From assembly GCA_023666125.1 (NCBI GenBank), contig JAMPCN010000016.1, forward strand, positions 1 to 39,912: a stretch of DNA of 39,912 nucleotides, read 5' to 3'. The translations under genes and the position numbers were made by a program. The DNA is from Bacillus sp. (in: firmicutes). Its GTDB lineage: Bacteria > Bacillota > Clostridia > Lachnospirales > Lachnospiraceae. Positions 32,973 through 39,912 of the stretch are shown here, piece by piece (the first letter of the stretch is position 1; each line of letters begins with the position of its first letter). The notes under the pieces were generated by a model. That model was not told where the DNA came from and did no database searches. It saw only the letters and a list, made by a program, of their open reading frames with translations.

Positions 32973-34415
32973 ATGAATTTTTCTATTATCAGATATATTT
33001 TATTCCGTGTTCTGGAATTTACGGCGGTTTTTTTGACGCTTCCCTGTCTGGTGGCGGTTATATATAAAGAAAAAGCGGGATTTGCTTTTGCTGCTGTGAT
33101 GATAGGCTGTTTTTTGGTGGCGGAAATTGGGAAACAGTGGAAGCCGAAAAGCAACGTTTTCTATGCAAGAGAGGGTTTTGTTACGGTTTCTTTAACATGG
33201 ATTATATTGAGTTTGGTCGGCGCCTTGCCCTTTTATTTCAGCAGGGAGATTCCAAGTTTTGTGGATGCGCTGTATGAGACGATTTCCGGATTGACGACGA
33301 CAGGAGCCAGTATTTTATCGGATGTGGAGCCATTGTCTAAATGCGTGCAGTTCTGGCGGCTTTTTACGCACTGGATTGGCGGTATGGGCGTGCTTGTACT
33401 TATCATTGCGGTACTGCCGCTGTCCGGCGGTTATAATATGCACTTAATGCGGGCGGAAAGCCCCGGCCCTACGGTGGGAAAACTGGTTCCCAGAGTGCAG
33501 ACGACGGCGAAGATTCTTTACGGTATCTATATCGGCATTACGCTGTTACAGATTATTTTGTTAAAGGCGGCGGGCATGAGCCTGTATGATTCCATCGTGC
33601 TTTCTTTTTCCACGATGGGAACGGGAGGCTTTGGCGTTTTAAATACCAGTATCGGAAGCTATACGATACCGGTACAGGTGATTTTCATTGTTTTTATGAT
33701 ATTGGGAGGCATGAACTTCAACGTCTATTATCTGCTTTTAGTGGCGAGAAAGCCGAAAGACGCCATAAAGCATGAGGAGGCGAGAATGTATCTGTTCATC
33801 CTGTTTGGCGCGGCGGCGTTTATTACATGGAATATCAGAGGATATTATGACAGCATTGCCATCGCGTTTAAAGACGCGCTTTTTCAAGTGGCTTCTCTGG
33901 GCAGCAGTACCGGGTTTTCGACGACGGATTTTGATTTGTGGCCGGAGTTTTCCAAAGCGATTCTGATTGTCGTCATGACTATCGGCGCATGTGCAGGCAG
34001 TACGGGAGGCGGTTTTAAAGTTTCGCGTGTGATGATTTTAATACAGGATATGCGCAAGGAACTGATTCGCGTCGTCCATCCGCAGATTGTAAAAAAACCG
34101 CACTTGGAGGGCAGGGCGGTGGATGATGAAACGGCGACGTCGATTCATTCTTATCTGATTATATACCTTGTGATTTTTCTGGTGTCTTTTTTGCTTTTAT
34201 CAATGGATAAGTATGATTTTACCACGAATGTCAGCGCGGTTTTGGCGAATTTAAATAATACGGGGCCGGGTTTCCATGCGGTCGGGCCGACATGCAACTA
34301 TGGTGAGTATAGTATTTTTTCCAAACTGGTATTGATGTTCGATATGCTGACAGGACGTTTGGAGCTTTTACCGATGTTGATTTTATTCGCCCCCAGAACA
34401 TGGAAAAAATATTGA
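32973..34415 (+). CDS. trkH: Trk potassium transporter membrane subunit TrkH
   Basis: K+ channel-like transporter of 480 residues with four M1-P-M2 repeats. The four selectivity-filter segments are TTTGASIL, STMGTGGFG, GSSTGFSTT and NNTGPGF, each with the conserved Gly, and all are intact. It imports K+ under control of TrkA (previous gene). The start ATG at 32973 follows GGGGGATTGAG. A nucleoid-associated protein gene follows 27 bases later. Confidence 0.96.
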   Translation: MNFSIIRYILFRVLEFTAVFLTLPCLVAVIYKEKAGFAFAAVMIGCFLVAEIGKQWKPKSNVFYAREGFVTVSLTWIILSLVGALPFYFSREIPSFVDALYETISGLTTTGASILSDVEPLSKCVQFWRLFTHWIGGMGVLVLIIAVLPLSGGYNMHLMRAESPGPTVGKLVPRVQTTAKILYGIYIGITLLQIILLKAAGMSLYDSIVLSFSTMGTGGFGVLNTSIGSYTIPVQVIFIVFMILGGMNFNVYYLLLVARKPKDAIKHEEARMYLFILFGAAAFITWNIRGYYDSIAIAFKDALFQVASLGSSTGFSTTDFDLWPEFSKAILIVVMTIGACAGSTGGGFKVSRVMILIQDMRKELIRVVHPQIVKKPHLEGRAVDDETATSIHSYLIIYLVIFLVSFLLLSMDKYDFTTNVSAVLANLNNTGPGFHAVGPTCNYGEYSIFSKLVLMFDMLTGRLELLPMLILFAPRTWKKY

Positions 34416-34442
34416 GTGAAATAGAATAGGAGTTTACATAAT

Positions 34443-35462
34443 ATGGTAAAGGAAAATATAAGGGTCAAAAAAGTTATCGTGCATATTATGGATTCTACGA
34501 TAGGGATGCCGGTTTTATCGGATACGGAACTGGAATACGGCTCGGAATTTGCGGACTTTATCAAAGAGCATATCGCGAAGATAAGTTCCGGCGACGACGC
34601 TAAGGAGTGCCGTTTTTATCAGGAGGAATCGGAAGTCTATCATATCCTGGAGGAGTATGCGGACGATTCTTTTGTCGATATCAGTAAGGATATCGCTACG
34701 CTTTTATATGCGATTATGCAGAGTAATATCGATATTCCGCCGGCGGATTTGGTTGTGGTGCGCTTCCAGTATGAGTCAGAGGAGTATCTGGGATTGTTAA
34801 AGATGAATTATAAGTCTCTTTATACGCATAGGACATTGTCTTTGGAAGAGGGCAACAGCAATGAGATTATCCGCCATAAGTCGATTCTGCCCTCGGAAAG
34901 CCAAAGACTTTCGGAGGCGGCGATTATCAGGCTGGACGATTTGGCTCTCTGGACGGTGGAGAAAAAGTATGAGGTAAACGGTGAAAAGACCAATTACTTT
35001 TCTTTCCTGTTTTTAAAGTGCAGTTCGCATTTATCGCATAAGTCCAAACTCTCGATTGTGAACAGGGCGATAGAAGGCGTTCAGAAAGAGGGGTATGACG
35101 AGACGAAACGGTTTGCGAAACAGATGGAGGCAAAGCGCGTCATACAGGAGGAAATAGAAGAAAACGGCGGCTTTACCGTAGAGGAAATCGCGGAGAAGAT
35201 TTTCTATGAGGAACCGGAATTAAAAGTTGCTTTTCAGGATAAAATGGAAAAGTATGATATGGTAAAGGAAGAAATTAAACCGCAGAGCGAGAATACGGTC
35301 AAAAAGTATCAAAGCCAGCATTTGTATACCGATACCGGCATTGAAATTAAGATTCCGATGGAGCAGTATAAAAATCCGAGAAGCGTAGAGTTTATTACCA
35401 ATCCGGATGGAACGGTTTCAGTGCTGATTAAGAATATCGAACACTTGGAAGCAAGAATGTAG
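34443..35462 (+). CDS. Nucleoid-associated protein, NdpA/YejK-like
   Basis: A 339-residue protein of the 37-kDa nucleoid-associated family (NdpA/YejK). The N-terminal block has VHIMDSTIGMPVLSDTELE, the middle LLKMNYKSLYTH and the C-terminal half KCSSHLSHKSKLSIVNRAI with a predicted coiled coil. In gamma-proteobacteria such proteins bind DNA; the role in Bacillota is not known, though they often occur near defence or stress genes. It is probably the last gene of the trkA-trkH transcript. Confidence 0.87.
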   Translation: MVKENIRVKKVIVHIMDSTIGMPVLSDTELEYGSEFADFIKEHIAKISSGDDAKECRFYQEESEVYHILEEYADDSFVDISKDIATLLYAIMQSNIDIPPADLVVVRFQYESEEYLGLLKMNYKSLYTHRTLSLEEGNSNEIIRHKSILPSESQRLSEAAIIRLDDLALWTVEKKYEVNGEKTNYFSFLFLKCSSHLSHKSKLSIVNRAIEGVQKEGYDETKRFAKQMEAKRVIQEEIEENGGFTVEEIAEKIFYEEPELKVAFQDKMEKYDMVKEEIKPQSENTVKKYQSQHLYTDTGIEIKIPMEQYKNPRSVEFITNPDGTVSVLIKNIEHLEARM

Positions 35463-35502
35463 AGTAGAGGTTGTCGTCACATACGGGTAAGGTGGGATGT
35501 CT

Positions 35503-36621
35503 ATGGGAACGATTATTGATTATGTGAAAGACTATGGTGATTACACATTTTTGGAAAAACCGCTTAGTGAGGTTGACAGCCTGGTATTGTGCCAGTTTGC
35601 CTATTTAAAATTTGACGCGCTTGTTCCGGAACCGGAAAAAGAAGCGTCTTCGGTAACGATGCAGGAACTTATACGCCACCCGGCATATGACAGCCTGTAT
35701 GCGGATGAAAGATACAGAGAGAAAAATACAAAATTGTTTCTGGCAATGGAACATAGCAGACGGTTCGGAACGCTGCGTATGAGTAATTATGTAAACCAAA
35801 TTGAACTGGAAAAAGAAACGCAGTTTTCCGCAATTACCATTCAACTGGAGGATGGCACATATTATGTGGCCTATCGCGGGACGGATGAGAATATCGTGGG
35901 CTGGAAAGAGGATTTGAATCTGGCTTTTTCGGAACCGTCGCCGGGGCAGCTTATGAGCGTGGACTATTTGAACCGGGTGGCAAAAAATATAACGACGCCG
36001 TTTTATACCGGCGGCCATTCCAAGGGCGGGAATTTTGCCGTATATGCGGCAATGAACTGCGAAAAGCAGATACAGGATAACATCATTACCATATTTAACC
36101 ACGACGGACCGGGATTTCGCCCGGAGGTCAAAGAAAAATGCGGGTTTGAGAGGATTGAAGAGAAAATCGACAGAACAGTTCCCCATTCTTCGCTGGTGGG
36201 GATGCTTCTTTATTCCGAGAAAGACTACCATGTCGTCGAGAGCAAAAATATCGGGCTGGCGCAGCATGACCCTTATTCATGGCTGGTGAAAAAGGATGGC
36301 TTTCAACTGGCGAAACAGGTGTACTCCACGACAATGTTTATGGATACAACATTAAACGACTGGATATTGTCGCTTAATCAGGAGGAAATGCACATCTTTG
36401 TCGATACGCTGTATGACGTTATGAAAGCGTCGGAGGCGGATAACCTGATTGATTTTACCGCTAACTGGAAAAGAAGCATTCAGGGCATTATGGCGGCGGT
36501 TAAAAATGTGGACGCCGATGCCCTGAAAGTGATGAACGATATTATGAAAACATTGTTCGATATGCTTTCCCAGCATGCGAAAGAGGAATTTCAGAGCAAA
36601 TATCTAAAAAATAAGATATAA
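35503..36621 (+). CDS. Mbeg1-like (DUF2974) alpha/beta hydrolase
   Basis: A 372-residue protein of the DUF2974/Mbeg1 lipase-like family. The nucleophile elbow is GGHSKGG (Ser in GHSKG), with VAYRGTDENIVGWKEDLN before it as the oxyanion-side block and FNHDGPGF after it, containing the catalytic Asp candidate. Substrate unknown; a lipid esterase is likely. AAGGTGG at 35489-35495 favours the ATG at 35503 over 35497. Its last 80 bases overlap the tail of the amidotransferase gene on the other strand. Confidence 0.88.
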   Translation: MGTIIDYVKDYGDYTFLEKPLSEVDSLVLCQFAYLKFDALVPEPEKEASSVTMQELIRHPAYDSLYADERYREKNTKLFLAMEHSRRFGTLRMSNYVNQIELEKETQFSAITIQLEDGTYYVAYRGTDENIVGWKEDLNLAFSEPSPGQLMSVDYLNRVAKNITTPFYTGGHSKGGNFAVYAAMNCEKQIQDNIITIFNHDGPGFRPEVKEKCGFERIEEKIDRTVPHSSLVGMLLYSEKDYHVVESKNIGLAQHDPYSWLVKKDGFQLAKQVYSTTMFMDTTLNDWILSLNQEEMHIFVDTLYDVMKASEADNLIDFTANWKRSIQGIMAAVKNVDADALKVMNDIMKTLFDMLSQHAKEEFQSKYLKNKI

Positions 36622-37231
36622 GTTTCTCCCCGCCCTTTTCCATGATGCGTTCCGGGTGCCATTGCACCGCCATCACAGGGAGTTCGGTATGGGCAATGGC
36701 CTCTATAACGCCGTCGTGTGCCTGACAGACGGGAACAAGTTTTCTGCCTAACTGTTCCACAGCCTGATGGTGGGCGGAATTGACAAAGGCGCTGCTTCCG
36801 TATAGTTGATAGAAAAAGTCGGTGCGGCTGCAACCACAGTGATATACATAGTGGAAACGGTCGCTTCCATTCCATTCATGTACTGCGGCGTTTCTTAAAT
36901 GCTGGCAGATTGTGCCGCCAAAATGTACGTTGATGATTTGAAGCCCTTTACAGATACCGAGTACGGGCTTTTTCCATTTGATAAACATATCCAGTATTTG
37001 AAGCTGTAAAATATCCAGCTCCGTGTCGATTTTACGGGAACCGTGGTTTCGCTGTCCGAAAAAAGCGGGAGTAATGTCGCCTCCTCCGGGAAGTAACAAA
37101 GCGTCGCAGTCCATACACTGCTGCGGGTCAAGACAGGAGAGCGTATGCGCGCCTAAGCGTTGCAGCGCTTTCTCATAATTGGCGGTATCGGGAGTGCGTC
37201 CGGCAATAGCGATAGAAAGAGATGAATACAT
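36542..37231 (-). CDS. Class I glutamine amidotransferase, peptidase C26 (PuuD-like)
   Basis: A 229-residue protein of the gamma-glutamyl-GABA hydrolase type. The catalytic Cys is in VLGICKGLQIINV, LLLPGGGDITP marks the family, and MAVQWHPER holds the His and Glu of the triad. It would cleave gamma-glutamyl amides. GGGG seven bases before the ATG at 37231 is the only ribosome site. The last 26 codons lie antisense to the hydrolase gene; without them the core would end near FLDIC, so the tail may be a run-on extension. Confidence 0.9.
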   Translation of the reverse strand: MYSSLSIAIAGRTPDTANYEKALQRLGAHTLSCLDPQQCMDCDALLLPGGGDITPAFFGQRNHGSRKIDTELDILQLQILDMFIKWKKPVLGICKGLQIINVHFGGTICQHLRNAAVHEWNGSDRFHYVYHCGCSRTDFFYQLYGSSAFVNSAHHQAVEQLGRKLVPVCQAHDGVIEAIAHTELPVMAVQWHPERIMEKGGEKLISYFLDICSEIPLSHAGKAYRTMFS

Positions 37232-37317
37232 GCTAAAACCCCGATAGGAGAGATTTTATATATTATATGTGATGTCAGAGAAAGCGTGATGTTAAAAAAG
37301 GCGGCAAAAAGAAACAG

Positions 37318-38034
37318 TCAATATTTTTGGTAAAGAACGGGCATCCATTTGGAAAGAGATTCATCCTCTATAGAATAGCTGCGAAACGTATTTTCTTCCG
37401 TGCTGAGAAGTAAAACGGCGTCGGCAAAATAATCCTCCAGTTGTGTTATCCAGGCTAAAGGAAAACTCCTGCTGTCACTATCGTCATCATATATGGCAGT
37501 AAAGAAACATTCGGAACCTGTAATCAGGACGGGTTCATTATTTTCATCCAGACGAAAAATCTCATATTGATAGTCGCATGTCCATTCAAAAAAGTCATTA
37601 ATGCGAAATGTCATGAGCATGGCGGTTCCCTCTTTTTCGTATAAGTAAATCGAATTTCGGTTATCATCGCGGGAGTTGGAAGAGAGGACAGTCAGTATAT
37701 TGCCGGAGGCATCTTTTATAAGCACAATGCCATACGCCAAATTTTCCGGGGAATTTTTCCTATAGATTTCAATGGTTTCCATTCCGGCGGCATCGGCAAT
37801 ATCCGCTTGAAGTGACGCGGACGCTTCATATTGAAGCTGTAATAAAAGCGGATGAGTTAAAGTATAGATATAGTTATTGTCATACCAAATATCCCGGCTG
37901 ACTTCGTCAAGAGGGGTAATCCGGTAATCGTCCTGCCGATTCCAGTATTCGATATAACTGGCAAGAAAATAAATGGCGACACAGAGAAGAAGTAAATCTA
38001 TCAATAATGTCTTTGCATTTTCGGTTAATCGCAT
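37318..38034 (-). CDS. Membrane-anchored protein of unknown function
   Basis: A 238-residue protein with one N-terminal membrane helix (TLLIDLLLLCVAIYFLASYI, about residues 9-28) and an extracytoplasmic domain of alternating strands, including IEIYRKNSPENLAYGIVLIKD. The domain could be a sensor-like fold, but no family is recognised. AAGGAGG before the ATG supports the start. It begins 11 bases after the GGDEF gene, so the two form an operon and may act together in signal input. Confidence 0.78.
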   Translation of the reverse strand: MRLTENAKTLLIDLLLLCVAIYFLASYIEYWNRQDDYRITPLDEVSRDIWYDNNYIYTLTHPLLLQLQYEASASLQADIADAAGMETIEIYRKNSPENLAYGIVLIKDASGNILTVLSSNSRDDNRNSIYLYEKEGTAMLMTFRINDFFEWTCDYQYEIFRLDENNEPVLITGSECFFTAIYDDDSDSRSFPLAWITQLEDYFADAVLLLSTEENTFRSYSIEDESLSKWMPVLYQKY

Positions 38035-38045
38035 ACAGCCTCCTT

Positions 38046-39758
38046 TTAAGAAGAGAGTTTCTCCTGCTTCATCTGCTTCTTTTTCTCGTACATGCGGTTA
38101 TCCGCAATCTGATATATTTTCTCGATATTATATTCCTTTGGATTGCAGGAGGCGTAACCGTACGCAATGGACATATGCAAATCGGGTATTTCTTCATTCT
38201 TGGAGTCCATATTTTGACGGAACAACTCCATCAGGCGGTTGATTTCTTCCGTCTCGGAGGTTTCGATAATGGAAATAAATTCGTCGCCGCCCATTCTGGC
38301 TACAACGCCGTGTTTGCCAAATGTTTCTGAAATGACATCCGCCGCGCTTTTGATTAAGATATCCCCTTTTGCATGTCCGTATGTGTCATTGACAGTTTTT
38401 AAATTATTGACATCAAAACAGATAACCGTATAATCAATACTTTCAGAGTCTTTGATTTTATTCATGTATTCCATGCAGTAGCGGCGGTTGTGAATCTGTG
38501 TCAGCTCGTCCGTATAGGCGCTTTTAATCAGGAAATTCCGTTCCGTTTCCTGCATCAGCTTCTGCGTTAAATCAATGTAGAAAGAACCGATTAAGATAAA
38601 GATAAAAATGACAAGCCCCATGGAGGTTACGCCTTTTAGCGTAAAAATGGATCTGCCTGAATAACGGTTAAGGGAATAACCGATTAAGTCATAGGATACA
38701 CAGATGGCAACCAACAACATGCCTACCAAAAAGAGCCGGTCGTTCGTACGGCTGGATTTTAGGTTCATAATCTCTATGAAGATAAAATACAGCAAGGAGA
38801 TAACAAGGAGCGTCTGCATATATTTTAAGGTTGCCGCACAGTGCAGTGTATCCGTAGCATGGAGGGCTAACATGACCGCCGTAGCCGCTATATGGAATAC
38901 GGAAAGGAGCCAGTAGCATACTTTAAATGCATGTTTTTCCAGCTTCTGTACATCCGTCCACAAATAGATAATCAGCGGAACAGGCGCAAGGTAGAGCGTG
39001 ATATATTCCAGCATGGAAATAGAATATAATGGTATGGAAAAAACAGCAATCACGTTGTAATAGCATAACGTCCACAGCCCCGTGCAGATGGCGAAGACGG
39101 AAAGACAGAGCATTCTGATATATTTGGTGGAAAAGGCCAAGGCAAATATGGTAATGAAGCATGTTACCAGTCCAAAAATGGTTAAAAAGCAGCCTAAAAA
39201 CATAGGAAGCCTGTTTTCCGTCAATAACATACGGTAGGCGTTCTGCCATTCGTAAATATGGATAGGGTCAAACGAGGTAAATGCCTTGTCTTCCGCCAGT
39301 ATGAGCCGAATCGTTATTTCTTTTCCCTGATATTCGTTTGGAAGATTAACGAACAAATAGCCGCTGCCGACTGTCTTATTCTTTAACATCCGGCTGTGTC
39401 CATATTGATAGATAGGTTTATCGTCAATATAAACCGATACGACGGTCTGCCTGATATGTAAGCGCAGCGCGCCTTCCGCCATATCCCAGTTATCGGGGAG
39501 CATACGCGTCATGATTATTTTGGTTCCCTTATTTACGGCGTCAAACTTGAAAGTATCTAAAGCAATATCGTGGTAGGTATCATCTCCGATGGTAATATCC
39601 CAGGAATCATTGAGTGAAATATGTTCTGATATGGATGCGTAGTCTTGAGAAAAAAGCTTATCCACTTTTGGCAGCCATATGATAATATTTACCAGCGCAT
39701 AAGTAATCCACAATGCCTGCAGTATGATTTTTTTGGTAATTTTCTTTGGCTTTTTCAT
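38046..39758 (-). CDS. Membrane diguanylate cyclase: 7TM sensor + GGDEF
   Basis: A 570-residue protein that makes c-di-GMP. After an N-terminal membrane helix an extracytoplasmic beta-rich domain (about 40-175, with LRLHIRQTVVSVYIDDKPIYQ) resembles the ligand-binding part of 7TMR-DISM receptors. Seven hydrophobic helices follow (about 185-405), then a GGDEF domain with the intact motif RMGGDEF (G490-F494) and the FDVNNLKTVNDTYGHAKGD block. There is no EAL domain and no obvious I-site (RxxD) immediately before the motif. The signal it senses is unknown. It opposes the EAL enzyme at 19136. Confidence 0.94.
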   Translation of the reverse strand: MKKPKKITKKIILQALWITYALVNIIIWLPKVDKLFSQDYASISEHISLNDSWDITIGDDTYHDIALDTFKFDAVNKGTKIIMTRMLPDNWDMAEGALRLHIRQTVVSVYIDDKPIYQYGHSRMLKNKTVGSGYLFVNLPNEYQGKEITIRLILAEDKAFTSFDPIHIYEWQNAYRMLLTENRLPMFLGCFLTIFGLVTCFITIFALAFSTKYIRMLCLSVFAICTGLWTLCYYNVIAVFSIPLYSISMLEYITLYLAPVPLIIYLWTDVQKLEKHAFKVCYWLLSVFHIAATAVMLALHATDTLHCAATLKYMQTLLVISLLYFIFIEIMNLKSSRTNDRLFLVGMLLVAICVSYDLIGYSLNRYSGRSIFTLKGVTSMGLVIFIFILIGSFYIDLTQKLMQETERNFLIKSAYTDELTQIHNRRYCMEYMNKIKDSESIDYTVICFDVNNLKTVNDTYGHAKGDILIKSAADVISETFGKHGVVARMGGDEFISIIETSETEEINRLMELFRQNMDSKNEEIPDLHMSIAYGYASCNPKEYNIEKIYQIADNRMYEKKKQMKQEKLSS

Positions 39759-39802
39759 AAGCGGCTTGTTCCTATCTTAAAAATAGTAAAATCTTATATC
39801 TT

Positions 39803-39811
39803 ATTGTATCA
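39803..39811 (-). promoter_or_regulatory. Extended -10 promoter of the GGDEF gene
   Basis: On the minus strand TGA followed by TACAAT, about 45 bases before the GGDEF start. The -35 region is poor. The bases from here to the window end are AT-rich and show no gene. Confidence 0.4.
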
Positions 39812-39912
39812 TATATTTGCAGTATTTCATAGAAAAAAGAAGAGAATGTATGTAGAAATTGCAAGATTTTCAGGGTAACTGCAACACCTATTGAAATGCC
39901 GAAAAGCAACAC

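Noticed and set aside
35605-36267. 220-codon minus-strand open frame inside the Mbeg1-like gene
   Set aside because: Antisense shadow of a well-supported gene, without a ribosome site or motif.
1-39912. CRISPR array
   Set aside because: No regularly spaced direct repeats of 25-40 bases were seen; the only long exact repeat is the single 27-bp pair.

Overview
The window looks like chromosomal DNA of a gut-type Clostridia member, most likely Lachnospiraceae (Bacillota). Evidence: moderate GC, strong AGGAGG-type ribosome binding sites, sigma-A promoters, an L20-leader/infC-rpmI-rplT operon, and conserved families typical of that group (DUF1540, SEC-C tail protein, C_GCAxxG_C_C, AGCS symporter, DegV, zinc-ribbon/DUF4190). 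The placement rests on sequence character only; there is no 16S gene.

Layout. 1-5.3 kb is carbohydrate use: a GH32 fructosidase cut by the window edge, a PfkB fructokinase, a MATE exporter behind a structured leader, and a GH28 pectinase-like hydrolase. 5.3-9.2 kb holds two PIN-toxin modules in reversed order (toxin first), one intact and one N-terminally truncated, with a second MATE and a large envelope protein between them. 9.5-16 kb carries a SEC-C protein, a secreted CAP protein, a Cys-motif protein, thrS (no T-box), a GT39-like membrane glycosyltransferase, a DUF1540 protein and a lipoprotein. 16.1-17.5 kb is the L20-autoregulated ribosomal operon, with infC starting at AUU. 17.6-22.4 kb has pepD, an EAL phosphodiesterase with a degenerate GGDEF, a tRNA-Pro(AGG) and a third MATE.

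22.4-25.5 kb is the most unusual part. A small serine recombinase is followed by two inverted copies of an 18-bp sequence flanking about 143 bp of AT-rich DNA. Next comes a four-gene cluster of zinc-ribbon and single- or double-pass membrane proteins. The geometry suggests a possible invertible switch, which is inferred and not shown. 25.5-26.6 kb is a graveyard of toxin-antitoxin and Rpn remnants with a 27-bp exact direct repeat.

26.6-39.8 kb returns to housekeeping and signalling genes: DegV, a Cache chemoreceptor, an AGCS symporter, the TrkA-TrkH potassium system, an NdpA-like nucleoid protein, an Mbeg1-like hydrolase overlapping tail-to-tail with a class I glutamine amidotransferase, and a membrane GGDEF cyclase with a membrane-anchored partner.

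Themes: three different MATE exporters within 22 kb, c-di-GMP enzymes of both kinds, several transcripts with structured leaders, and repeated decay of small toxin-antitoxin cassettes.
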